Shown piece after piece: positions 19,660 through 27,869 of a stretch of DNA of 64,000 nucleotides. Position 1 is the stretch's first letter. Each line of letters starts with the position of its first letter. This DNA comes from Salinibaculum rarum (lineage in GTDB: Archaea; Halobacteriota; Halobacteria; Halobacteriales; Haloarculaceae). Location: contig NZ_CP129992.1 of assembly GCF_030505615.1 (NCBI RefSeq), positions 1 to 64,000 of the forward strand, written 5' to 3'. Both the position numbers and the translations under genes were made by a program. Under the pieces are notes generated by a model that was not told where the DNA came from, ran no database searches, and worked only from the letters and a program-made list of their open reading frames with translations.

Positions 19660-19673
19660 AAGCCGGTGGAGGG
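19660..19673. other. attL core of the tRNA-Thr element
   Basis: A 14-base core (AAGCCGGTGGAGGG), identical to 37334-37347, where it forms the 3' acceptor and T-stem end of tRNA-Thr. Here it stands outside any tRNA and lies 53 bp before the integrase ATG. Direct repeats of a tRNA 3' end on both sides of an integrase-bearing segment mark the boundaries of an integrated element. Confidence 0.85.
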
Positions 19674-19683
19674 CTTACTGAAC

Positions 19684-19702
19684 AAGGGTTCAAAACCTTC
19701 TT
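19684..19702. repeat. attL-side integrase arm site
   Basis: The 19 bases AAGGGTTCAAAACCTTCTT are, with one mismatch, the reverse complement of 37308-37326 next to attR. In the excised circle the two would flank the core as an inverted repeat, 10 and 7 bases away. They also resemble tRNA T-arm sequence (GGTTCAAA). Likely integrase arm-binding sites, by inference. Confidence 0.6.
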
Positions 19703-19726
19703 TGACCTGTAGACTGTAGTAGGGGT

Positions 19727-21166
19727 ATGCCGATAGCCGACTTTGCCCGTGAGCTTGAGAGAGCAAGCGAAAATATCGAAGCGTCCGACGACATTCTCGA
19801 CCGGAACAAAGACCTGATCCTCAATTACAAGCAAGACCGAGTGCTCGACGGACTGAGTGAAGCAACGCTGTTGCGGAACACGCAACGGCTCAAGAAGATT
19901 GCTGAGCAAGCCGAGAAGCCCTTTGATGAAATGGACAAGCGGGGCGTCAAGGGGCTGGTGACGTGGGTGCACGAACAGGATTACACCGACGAAACGATTG
20001 ATACCTACAAGTCGGTGATCAAGGCATTTTGGAGTTGGCTGAAGGACGCCGAACAGGACGAAACGCCGGAAGAGGTGAAGTGGATCAAGCTGAGCAACGG
20101 CAACGGCAACGGTGATACGCTTCCGAAGGACTTGCTCACGAAAGACGACATTCGAGCACAAGCCGACGCCGCGAAGAATCCTCGGGACAAGGCGTTTATT
20201 TGGTTGCTGTATGAGACGGGTGCCCGGATCGGTGAGCTGATCGACCTAACCGTAGGGGATATTGAGGACCGGCAGCATGGCAAGAAAGTCGTGATCAACG
20301 GGAAGACGGGTGCCCGCCGGCTCCCGCTTGTCGAGTCCGTCCCGTACCTGAACAGTTGGCTGAACAAGCACCCGAACCCCGAGAAAGATGCCCCCTTGTG
20401 GTGCAAGATCCAGCAAGGTGGTCCAACCGAGCACCTGAACCCGCACGATGTTGACGACATATGTGACGTGCACGGGATCGGTCCGTCCCGAGCGGACAAA
20501 CTGAACGACGCCGGCATTGAGACGGGCACCGACTTAGTAGATTACTCGGCCGAAGAGCTTGCGGACATAGTGAGCGTCAACGTCACAACGGCCGATAAGT
20601 GGCTGCGGCAATTCGATTCTGACGCAACCCTCACGTCGGATATGAAACTCGGCTACCGCTATCTTCGAGAGAAAATCCTTGCGGCAACGATGGATCGGGC
20701 TGGAATCGACAAGCCCTCGAATCCACACCACTATCGGCATTCCCGAGCATCGTACCTTGCCACCGAAATGACTGAAGCGCAACTTTGTGAGTGGTTCGGG
20801 TGGGTGCAAGGGTCAGACGTTCCCGCGAAGTACGTCCACCTGAGCGGGCGCGACATCGACAACGCCTACGATCAGATGCACGGACTGTACGAACCAGACG
20901 AAGATGAGCAAGAACCGGCTATCGTTCAGTGCCCTCGGTGTGACGAACTGAACGAACCACATGCGGCTTTCTGTATGCGGTGCGGGTTCGCTATCGACCA
21001 GGAAGCGGCTGAATCGCTTGAAACGACGGTTGACAATGACCTGAAACATTCTTATGCAGAATCAGATCCAGAGGACGATGACACGCAGGAGAAGATTCAA
21101 GAGTTAGATAGCCTGCTTGATGATCCTGAAGTCAAACAGGCTCTACTGGAACGTGTGACAGATTAA
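19727..21166 (+). CDS. Tyrosine recombinase/integrase with helix-hairpin-helix insertion
   Basis: Integrase of the element, 479 aa. An SAM-like DNA-binding domain spans about 1-110. Catalytic residues are R167 (ETGARIGEL), K193 (NGKTG), H334-x-x-R337, W359 replacing the usual His, and Tyr369 (AKYVH). Between the first and second half of the catalytic domain, residues ~241-296 form a helix-hairpin-helix-like module (CDVHGIGPSRADKLNDAG) of the type seen in RadA/Rad51 N-termini. A zinc ribbon (C402xxC405, C416xxC419) and an acidic tail close the protein. It lies next to attL, reading into the element. Confidence 0.92.
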   Translation: MPIADFARELERASENIEASDDILDRNKDLILNYKQDRVLDGLSEATLLRNTQRLKKIAEQAEKPFDEMDKRGVKGLVTWVHEQDYTDETIDTYKSVIKAFWSWLKDAEQDETPEEVKWIKLSNGNGNGDTLPKDLLTKDDIRAQADAAKNPRDKAFIWLLYETGARIGELIDLTVGDIEDRQHGKKVVINGKTGARRLPLVESVPYLNSWLNKHPNPEKDAPLWCKIQQGGPTEHLNPHDVDDICDVHGIGPSRADKLNDAGIETGTDLVDYSAEELADIVSVNVTTADKWLRQFDSDATLTSDMKLGYRYLREKILAATMDRAGIDKPSNPHHYRHSRASYLATEMTEAQLCEWFGWVQGSDVPAKYVHLSGRDIDNAYDQMHGLYEPDEDEQEPAIVQCPRCDELNEPHAAFCMRCGFAIDQEAAESLETTVDNDLKHSYAESDPEDDDTQEKIQELDSLLDDPEVKQALLERVTD

Positions 21167-21321
21167 GCCGTTCGTAGATGTAGTCGATATAATAATAGAT
21201 TCGTGCTATAACAGTCATAGAAATACCTGGACTACACTTGCTCCTGTTCGGGGTGAACTGGGTGGGATCACAAGAATCCCTATCGAACTACTGGAACCAG
21301 TAGCAGGGGAAGATCGTAGAC

Positions 21322-21732
21322 GTGCGTCGGGTTCGGAAGCGGGATGATCGGTGGCTGATCAGGGACGGCGACAGCCGCGTGTCGACCCGCCAGTACCTGG
21401 GGAAACCGATGGGGATCCCGTGTGATCTGGCTTCGATGGATCCAGCCGACGTTCGGGATGCAGTGGATCAGCGTCGGGCTGGGGAACGATCCAGTGAACT
21501 GTGGAAGCTGACCCTGTATTGGGCTTCCGGAAAACAGTTCTGGGACGGCACACCCGGACTGAAGGATCCACAGACATCGGATGAAGGGCTGCCCCGCATC
21601 ACCCAGTATCGATTCGTGGGGGCAGCCAGATATGATAACATTCCGGCCCACATTCGACATAGGGCTATGTTCTTTATCAGAAACACAGGACTGCCTCCAC
21701 CGGCAGCAATTTCTACGGGTGACGGGACTTAG
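21322..21732 (+). CDS. Hypothetical protein of the integrated element
   Basis: A 136-aa reading frame with GTG start and no recognised domain. A mid-region with mixed charged and aromatic residues (SSELWKLTLYWASGKQFWDG) reads like real protein, and codon choice (GAT, CTG, GGG) resembles the next gene. The last ~15 residues look less convincing, and no clear ribosome site precedes it. An antisense frame of similar length exists; this one is favoured by its neighbour's strand. Confidence 0.45.
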   Translation: MRRVRKRDDRWLIRDGDSRVSTRQYLGKPMGIPCDLASMDPADVRDAVDQRRAGERSSELWKLTLYWASGKQFWDGTPGLKDPQTSDEGLPRITQYRFVGAARYDNIPAHIRHRAMFFIRNTGLPPPAAISTGDGT

Positions 21733-22001
21733 ATTGCAACAGGCAGTTCAAATCTGTCTTACTGATCACCCCCAGGGAATCAAGTATGTGGGTTTAGATT
21801 CTTTGTCCATGACCAATTTATCTACGGTTCTGTGGCCCGATTAAGGACCTGGCCAGCAGCAGTTACCCCACGGTTTCGGATGTAGGGTAGCCCGTGGGCA
21901 ACGGCTGATCCCGCCCTGATGTAGATCTCGAAGATGTGACTTCATCCAGTTTCAGCGGTGGTTTAGAAGTGTATGGAAACAAAACACGAACTAAGGGACA
22001 G

Positions 22002-22649
22002 ATGGCCACTACGGAAACGAATTCAGCCATATGCGGCTGGCAGGATACGACCACAGGGGAGCCGTGCCAGAACTCGGTGTCTGATCCGGATGATCACTGC
22101 TACCTGCACGGGCCTGATGGGGACGTTCCGGACGGCCACGGTGCGCCAGAAGGGAATCCTGGTGGGAAGTCGGGCAGATCTGGCCCGCCAGGAAATTCGA
22201 ACGCTGAAGGAAATCTCGGGAACCCGGATGCAGCCCCGCCGGATGGGAACGCTAATGCGATGAAACACGGGCTTCACATGACGGCTGAACGCCTGCTGGA
22301 AGTGATGAATGATCAGCAGCGGGAAGCGGTGAAGGGGACGTTTCTGGAATACCGGGACAAGTGCATGAACGACAGACAGGCCCTGAAGATAGCGGTTCTG
22401 GATGTGATGGAAACGGATCTGATTCGGAAGCTGATTGATGGGGATCAAGAAACCACCATCTACACCGATGAAGGCCAGTCGGTGGATGTATTTGCTGATA
22501 AGATGGTGCAGGCTGTTCAGGGGTATCGACGCGAAATCCGGCTGGGGCTGCACTACGAGGGGAATTCAGCACAGCACGCTAGCGATGAATCCAGTGGCCA
22601 CGACAACCTGGATGCGCTGGTAAAAGATGGGAACGTGAATCAGGATTAA
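22002..22649 (+). CDS. Virus-like protein, possible small terminase-type DNA-binding protein
   Basis: A 215-aa protein from ATG 22002. The N-terminus has a Cys/His pattern (CGWQ...PCQN...HCYLHG) like haloviral zinc-knuckle proteins that end in LHG. A Gly/Asn/Pro-rich linker with NANAMKHGLH follows, a pattern often seen in phage small-terminase or DNA-packaging proteins. The C-terminal half is helical. I infer a viral or packaging-related origin; no large terminase or capsid gene accompanies it here. Confidence 0.55.
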   Translation: MATTETNSAICGWQDTTTGEPCQNSVSDPDDHCYLHGPDGDVPDGHGAPEGNPGGKSGRSGPPGNSNAEGNLGNPDAAPPDGNANAMKHGLHMTAERLLEVMNDQQREAVKGTFLEYRDKCMNDRQALKIAVLDVMETDLIRKLIDGDQETTIYTDEGQSVDVFADKMVQAVQGYRREIRLGLHYEGNSAQHASDESSGHDNLDALVKDGNVNQD

Positions 22650-22862
22650 TCAGCGTCCCTGGCCCCCATAGCTGTAGCCATCTAATGAACCTTGTAGCAT
22701 TTGGAGATTCTATCAAGTGTGAGAATTCTTCAGAGGAGATTTTCGATTTCCCTGCTTTCCCGACCCTTTTGCCAGTCAGGAACTGCGGATTGCGATAGAA
22801 CAGGCTGTTACTGCAACCCCCCCGAAAACCAGCGTGATGCTGCTTTATCATTGACAGTGCCA

Positions 22863-23027
22863 ATGTCAAGAATACCGATGTCGTCTAAATCGGAAACGAC
22901 CATTCCGGTGTCAAAGGACACTAGAAGGAAAGTGAAGGCCTGTAAACGAGCCGGTGAACATTACGATGATTTGCTTCAAAAGATGGTTGATCAGTATGAA
23001 CCTGAACCTGTGGAGGTAAACGCCTGA
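22863..23027 (+). CDS. Small ribbon-helix-helix-like protein (DUF7557/VapB-like)
   Basis: A 54-aa protein with the pattern ETTIPVSKDTRRKVKACKRAGEHYDDLLQK, typical of the short archaeal antitoxin-like group in which a beta strand (TTIPV) leads into two helices. Such proteins usually bind DNA as dimers. Start ATG 22863, or ATG 22878. No toxin gene follows, so it may be a copy-control or replication regulator of the element rather than an antitoxin. Confidence 0.65.
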   Translation: MSRIPMSSKSETTIPVSKDTRRKVKACKRAGEHYDDLLQKMVDQYEPEPVEVNA

Positions 23028-23108
23028 AAGAACCGGGCCACCGGATCAGTCCCTTCCAAAGTCTTGATCCGGCGGTCCGTCACCGTTCCACCATTTCATA
23101 GGTGAAAC

Positions 23109-23276
23109 ATGTCTAACAAAGCTACCCAAGAAAATAAATCCCGGTCTCTTTCGGATTCCAGCCAGCAATCGTTGCGGGAAAGCCGGGAGGCACTTGAAAC
23201 GATAGCTAAATCGGATCTCCCCGCTTCATGGGTCGCAGAGGAACTGTTGGCACTTATTGATCACGGTGGAGAGTGA
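23109..23276 (+). CDS. Small hypothetical protein of the replication block
   Basis: A 55-aa frame starting at ATG 23109, polar and Ser/Gln-rich at the start, then one amphipathic helical segment (SREALETIAKSDLPASWVAEELLALID). It reads like a small plasmid-borne DNA-associated protein but no family is recognised. It is followed after 5 bp by the next small gene, so the block 23109-26098 looks like one transcript. Confidence 0.55.
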   Translation: MSNKATQENKSRSLSDSSQQSLRESREALETIAKSDLPASWVAEELLALIDHGGE

Positions 23277-23281
23277 TTGAG

Positions 23282-23395
23282 ATGGATGGAGGGCTGGAAG
23301 TCTGTGAACGAACAGGTGGGTTTAGCCACGACCACTATAGCTGGCGCGACGTGTATGCGGCCATGCACGCAGCCGAAGAGATAGCTCATGGGTGA
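23282..23395 (+). CDS. Very small hypothetical protein
   Basis: A 37-aa frame beginning at ATG 23282, with an aromatic/charged middle (HDHYSWRDVYAAMHAAEE) that could be one helix. Its stop overlaps the start of the next frame (ATGGGTGA at 23388-23395), which supports it as a coupled gene. Too short to classify. Confidence 0.4.
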   Translation: MDGGLEVCERTGGFSHDHYSWRDVYAAMHAAEEIAHG

Positions 23396-23588
23396 TTATG
23401 CTACTGTCCACATGTTCCTGGAGGGGACGCCGTTGGATGGTGGTCATTGGAGTAATTCTGGCGTCCGGAGCAATTACGATTGTCTCTCCTGTATTCGGTC
23501 AACGCTCGTACAGTCGACCGATCATATCTTCGACTTCGTCTCTGCCAACTACGACGAGCAGGTCCGGGAACTGGGGTGGAACGTATGA
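23388..23588 (+). CDS. Small hypothetical protein translationally coupled to the replicase
   Basis: A 66-aa protein (MGDYATVHMFLEGTPLDGG start) with a CLSC pair and an acidic C-terminal helix. Its start overlaps the stop of the preceding small gene and its TGA overlaps the ATG of the replicase (ATGA at 23585-23588). This double overlap is good evidence of an operon. The alternative frame from 23392 gives a Ser/Thr/Arg-rich product with no support. Confidence 0.5.
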   Translation: MGDYATVHMFLEGTPLDGGHWSNSGVRSNYDCLSCIRSTLVQSTDHIFDFVSANYDEQVRELGWNV

Positions 23589-26098
23589 CTAACGAACCGC
23601 CGCCACGCCCGGACCCCCTTCCGTTCGATCCGGAACCTGTCCCCGATACACTCGCTGACCGGTGCCAATGGGTCGCCTGGCGCTATCGGTTCGACACAGA
23701 TCGAGATGAGTGGACGAAAGTACCGGTTGACCCGAACACCGGCGAGTTCGCCAAGTCCACCGACCAGGATACGTGGACGTCATTCTCCGACGCCGTCGCC
23801 TACCATGACCGGACTAGGACCAATACAGACGGGGTTGGATTCGTTGTCCACGACGGGGAGGACGTGGTCGGGTTCGACCTCGATGACTGCCGAGACCAAG
23901 ACACAGGCTCCCTCGAGCAGTGGGCCGAGGATGTACTCGACACCGTCCCGACCTACGCCGAGGTGTCCCCGTCCGGCACCGGCCTCAGGCTGTTCGGACT
24001 CGGTGACGTGCCCGACGGCGGGACCCGGAATGATGTCGACGGCGCCGAGGGTCACCTGGAGATGTACGAAACGGGTCGGTATCTCACCGTGACTGGCCAC
24101 GCGCTCGACAAGACGCCCGCGGATGTCCGGCGGGTGGGGGACTACATCACGACCGTCCACGCGGACTATATCATCGACGATGAGCCAGGTGTGGAAGAAC
24201 CAAAACCCCCCGATGACGGTGGTGTGCAATCCGATTCACCGGACGTGAATCATAGGGTTGATATCAGGGATATGGGCCCCTCTAACGCCGCGAGTGAACT
24301 CTCCGACGACGAGCTGCTCAACAAGGCCAAGAACGCCGAGAACGGCGAGAAGTTCACGCTACTGTGGAGCGGGGACATCTCCGACTACCCGAGCCACAGC
24401 GAGGCCGATCTCGCACTTTGTGGGCTCCTCGCGTTCTGGTCCGGGGGCGATCGGCAGCGAATCAATCGGCTGTTTCGGCGGTCAGATCTCTACCGGGAGA
24501 AGTGGGACCGCGACGACTACCGCAAGCGTACTATCGACAAGACGCTCTCGGGCCGGAGCGAGTTCTATGATCCCGATGATCACAGCAACGAGAACGCAAG
24601 TCGGCCGAACGAACCCGGCGAAGTTATCGATCGCGACAGGAGCGAGATCAACGGGATGAACGTCACGCTCACGCCGGCGGAAGTGGCGGCGTGGGCTGGG
24701 CTCGGTGAAGACGAAGACGTGTCGGACCTTACCGACCGCGAGAAGGCGGCCTGCGTGTGGGATCTGCTGGAACACACCGACGAGTTCCACGTCCGCGTTC
24801 GCCGGGACAACGGCTCACTATGGGCTTACGATGATGGCGTGTGGAAGCCGGAAGGCGAGCGGGCGCTTCGCCACGCCGCCCGGCGCGCACTCGGGAGCAT
24901 GAACTACGGCCAGAACGTGCTCACCGAACTGAAAGCACAAGCACGGAGTGACCCTCGCGTTGAAGTCGGAGCCAACGAGTTCGGCCTGGCGCCGGGGACC
25001 ATCGCCGTCGAGAACGGCCTCGTGTATCTTGACGCCGCTGCGGATGGCGTCGGCGAGGACGCGCTCCGGGAACTGAAGCCCGACGACTACGCGCTTACGC
25101 GGGTGCCCGTGGAGTACAATCCGAGCGCGGATTATGACGAGTGGGCCGACTACGTCAACGAGTGGTCCGAGGACGGACGCGCTGACGCGCTCCAAGAGTA
25201 CGTCGGTTACTGTCTCCACGTCGGCGCGATGCCGCTCCACCGCGCGCTGCTACTCGTAGGCTCTGGTGCGAACGGGAAAGGAACGTTTCTCCACGTGGTC
25301 CGGTCGCTACTTGGGCGCGAGAATACATCATCTATCGAACTCCAGACCCTCGCCAACGAGAAGGATGCCGTGGCTGACTTCTACGGTGCGCTCGCGAACA
25401 TCGACGACGATCTCTCTGCGCGCAAACTCGGTCAAGGGATCGGGATGTTCAAGAAACTGGTCGGTGGCGACCGCGTCCGTGCCCGTCGGCTCTACGAGGA
25501 CGGGTTCGAGTTCGACGCCACAGGTAAGCATCTGTATGCGGCGAACGAAGTGCCGGACGTTAACGTCCCTGACGACGACGAGGCGTTCTGGCGCCGCTGG
25601 CTTCTCGTGGAGTTCCCGAACCACTATCCCCCGAGCCAGCGCGATCCCGACCTACGGGAGTGCTTCACCGACCCAGACGTACTGTCCGGCGTGCTCAACT
25701 GGGCCATCGATGGGTGGTCTCGGTTGCTGGACCAGAGTCACTTCACCGGCGAGGAACAGTACGCACAGGCAAAGCGCGAGCGCTGGCAGGCCTGGGGCGA
25801 CTCCGTCGACAAGTTTATTTCCAAGTGTGTCGAGCGAGATTCCGACGCTGAGAACGTGTCGACCGGTGATGTCCACCGGGTCTACGCCGCGTGGTGTCGA
25901 GAGAACGGCGAGCGGCCGGCGAGCCAGCAGAAGCTCACGGCCGAACTGAAGAACGAGGACCTCGATTACGCGAAGCGTGTCCGCCCCGGCGGGACCGGCA
26001 CGCCGGCGCGCGGATATAAGTCGCTCGGGTTCACCGAGGACGCCCCAGACGTCGACAATACGCCGGAACGCAGGAGCGGCCAGCAACAGCTAGGGTAG
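23585..26098 (+). CDS. PrimPol-type primase fused to SF3 (D5/P4-like) helicase
   Basis: Replication protein of the element, 837 aa. The N-terminal ~200 residues resemble the AEP PrimPol domain of phage/plasmid replicases: CQWVAWRY, GVGFVV, catalytic GFDLDDC (about 96-102) and SPSGTGLR (128-135). A linker follows, then a D5_N region and an SF3 helicase with Walker A GSGANGKGT (559-567), Walker B ALANIDDD (602-609) and motif C YAANEVPD (Asn654). A C-terminal winged-helix-like segment ends the protein. It would prime and unwind at the origin. The gene is much more GC-rich than the cargo behind it. Confidence 0.9.
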   Translation: MTNEPPPRPDPLPFDPEPVPDTLADRCQWVAWRYRFDTDRDEWTKVPVDPNTGEFAKSTDQDTWTSFSDAVAYHDRTRTNTDGVGFVVHDGEDVVGFDLDDCRDQDTGSLEQWAEDVLDTVPTYAEVSPSGTGLRLFGLGDVPDGGTRNDVDGAEGHLEMYETGRYLTVTGHALDKTPADVRRVGDYITTVHADYIIDDEPGVEEPKPPDDGGVQSDSPDVNHRVDIRDMGPSNAASELSDDELLNKAKNAENGEKFTLLWSGDISDYPSHSEADLALCGLLAFWSGGDRQRINRLFRRSDLYREKWDRDDYRKRTIDKTLSGRSEFYDPDDHSNENASRPNEPGEVIDRDRSEINGMNVTLTPAEVAAWAGLGEDEDVSDLTDREKAACVWDLLEHTDEFHVRVRRDNGSLWAYDDGVWKPEGERALRHAARRALGSMNYGQNVLTELKAQARSDPRVEVGANEFGLAPGTIAVENGLVYLDAAADGVGEDALRELKPDDYALTRVPVEYNPSADYDEWADYVNEWSEDGRADALQEYVGYCLHVGAMPLHRALLLVGSGANGKGTFLHVVRSLLGRENTSSIELQTLANEKDAVADFYGALANIDDDLSARKLGQGIGMFKKLVGGDRVRARRLYEDGFEFDATGKHLYAANEVPDVNVPDDDEAFWRRWLLVEFPNHYPPSQRDPDLRECFTDPDVLSGVLNWAIDGWSRLLDQSHFTGEEQYAQAKRERWQAWGDSVDKFISKCVERDSDAENVSTGDVHRVYAAWCRENGERPASQQKLTAELKNEDLDYAKRVRPGGTGTPARGYKSLGFTEDAPDVDNTPERRSGQQQLG

Positions 26099-26119
26099 AT
26101 CCTACAACATTTTCCCCTG

Positions 26120-26310
26120 ACTACACCTATAGACCCTGACTACAGGATTTCCTGGGGTAAAACACAGCTTGCTGTTCTATTTCGATGTATGTAGTCGATG
26201 TAGTCGGGCACTTCGCGAAAGTCGCGTCGAGCGGCTGGTTTAGATAGACGAGACACTAGGTTAACTATAGAACAGAAGGTTCGAAAAACACCCGACTACA
26301 TCGACTACAT
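26120..26310. other. Probable replication origin with iterons and 20-bp inverted repeat
   Basis: Directly after the replicase gene. A perfect 20-bp inverted repeat lies at 26189-26208 and 26291-26310, each arm holding the unit TGTAGTC twice, separated by 82 bp that includes an AT-richer part. More copies of GACTACA/TGTAGTC occur at about 26121 and 26139, and at 21178 and 21233 in front of the virus-like genes. Iterons next to a primase-helicase gene suggest the origin. The region 26311-26591 holds no other gene. Confidence 0.55.
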
Positions 26311-26591
26311 ATTCTCTCTTGAAGTTATCACCACTATCGAAGGGTCGAGTGTACCTGACGCAAAAACTTGCAGGTGGTTATCGGGCCGAGACGCAATGAG
26401 CAGCCTCCTGTTGTGGCAGGAGATCAAGTCGGAGTAATGGTTCCAATAGCTGCTGAAAGCTCTCCCCGACGTCAATATGAAAACAGGGACCAGCACTCCG
26501 CCGTAATTCCAAACCGTTGGTTGCAACGAACCCTAACGTGACAGGCCCTTCTGGAGGGAGACACCTTTCCAATCCTGTATGATTCAACAGG

Positions 26592-26990
26592 GTGAAATTT
26601 TATCTACCTCACTTCTGTGGAAACACGGAAAAACGTTCGGCATCATACCGCTGTGACATCACCGATATTACAAAAACAAACTCCTGTAATAGTAAAGATG
26701 TCATCATCCCTCCGCCTGGCCACGCAGATTGCCCCATCCAACGAAAGACGATTCCAAACCAAAATATTACATTCGATATTGGAGAGGGTGTAACGCTTGG
26801 ATTTGAGTACCTCGAACAGCAGTTCCGTGAGACAGTCAAGCTGATAGGGTGGGAAGTTCAAATCGGAAACCCATCGCTATACAAGGGTGGTGGAACTATC
26901 TCATATATCTACGAGAGCCGCAAAGAGAGTGAAGAACTGCAGCGACGGGACGACATACGACTTATAAATCTAGGAGGACATGATCGATGA
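26592..26990 (+). CDS. Hypothetical protein before the glycosyltransferase
   Basis: A 132-aa frame with GTG start in AT-rich DNA; neither a signal nor a known domain is visible. Cys-rich in the first third, with mixed charged residues later. Its TGA overlaps the ATG of the glycosyltransferase gene (ATGA at 26987), consistent with coupling, but the weak start and odd composition make it doubtful. It could be a degraded gene. Confidence 0.35.
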   Translation: MKFYLPHFCGNTEKRSASYRCDITDITKTNSCNSKDVIIPPPGHADCPIQRKTIPNQNITFDIGEGVTLGFEYLEQQFRETVKLIGWEVQIGNPSLYKGGGTISYIYESRKESEELQRRDDIRLINLGGHDR

Positions 26991-27718
26991 AAGACGATAG
27001 CACCGTTCGATACGATGAGTCACTCTCTGTAATACTACCAGCATTCAATGAAGAATCAATCATTGAAGAAATGGTTAATCTGACACTGGACTATCTTACG
27101 TCGAGATTCGAGGAGTTTGAGATTATTATTGTCGACGATGGGAGTACCGACCGCACCGGCAAAATCGCTGAGCGACTCTCCTCAGAGAGAAATAATATCA
27201 AAGTGTTACGGAATTCGGAAAGCTCCGGGAAAGCAACAGCTTTTCAACACGGATTCAGGGAGTCTTCATACGATTCTATATTGCTGTTGGATGCCGATCT
27301 GGAGTTAGACCCCCACCGTCTCGACGCATTCATAAGTATACGTGATCGAGAAAATGCCGATATCGTCGTCGGCTCCAAACGTCACACTGAGTCAGACGTA
27401 GAATATACGCTGTTGCGGACAATTTTGAGCCGTGGATATGCCCTGATAATACAGATACTGTTTTCGCTGGATGTCCGCGACCCCCAGACGGGAATGAAAT
27501 TGTTTAATCGGCGTGCGCTTGAGGTGTGTCTTCCGAAGCTAACCGTCAAAGGACTTGCTTTCAGCGTCGAACTTCTCATCATCGCCCAAGAGCAGGGTTT
27601 CCATATCAGTGAGGCCCCCATTTCGCTAGATTACTCTGGTAATACCAGCCTCAGTGTCAGAACGATCGGAGAGATGCTCTACGATACCGTATCTATATTA
27701 GTGCAGCGTTATTTGTAA
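26987..27718 (+). CDS. Family 2 glycosyltransferase, dolichol-phosphate-sugar synthase-like
   Basis: A 243-aa GT-A enzyme with SVILPAFNEE near the N-terminus, the DDGSTD motif, SSGKATAFQHGF and LLLDADLEL (DxD-type metal site), and GMKLFNRRA later. These are hallmarks of DPM1-like GT2 enzymes that move a sugar from a nucleotide donor to a lipid phosphate. No C-terminal membrane helices, so it would work at the inner face with a soluble or peripheral fold. First cargo gene of the element; the lipid-linked sugar could feed the YfhO-like protein at 33888-36239. Confidence 0.88.
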   Translation: MKDDSTVRYDESLSVILPAFNEESIIEEMVNLTLDYLTSRFEEFEIIIVDDGSTDRTGKIAERLSSERNNIKVLRNSESSGKATAFQHGFRESSYDSILLLDADLELDPHRLDAFISIRDRENADIVVGSKRHTESDVEYTLLRTILSRGYALIIQILFSLDVRDPQTGMKLFNRRALEVCLPKLTVKGLAFSVELLIIAQEQGFHISEAPISLDYSGNTSLSVRTIGEMLYDTVSILVQRYL

Positions 27719-27860
27719 TTTATAGAACAAGAAACGTAAGTAGGCACGACCGCAGTATGCCGAATTCCCAGATTCAGAGGCTCAGCATACTGTCCCCGTC
27801 GATACAGAGGCCCGAGCGGTTTTGAATGCTCACCGTACGACAGAGAAACCCCGTGGCAAA

Positions 27861-27869
27861 AAAGTCCGT
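27861..27869. repeat. Left target-site duplication of the IS
   Basis: The nine bases AAAGTCCGT recur at 28816-28824 directly outside the other end of the insertion. IS1595-family elements usually make 8-bp duplications; one extra base may be chance or terminal ambiguity. Confidence 0.75.

Noticed and set aside
22863..23027. Toxin-antitoxin pair at the RHH-like gene
   Set aside because: No PIN, RelE or other toxin-like frame follows; neighbours are replication-linked small genes.
26120..26310. CRISPR array from the repeated GACTACA units
   Set aside because: Units are 7 bases, irregularly spaced and inverted; there are no spacers of constant length and no cas genes in the window.
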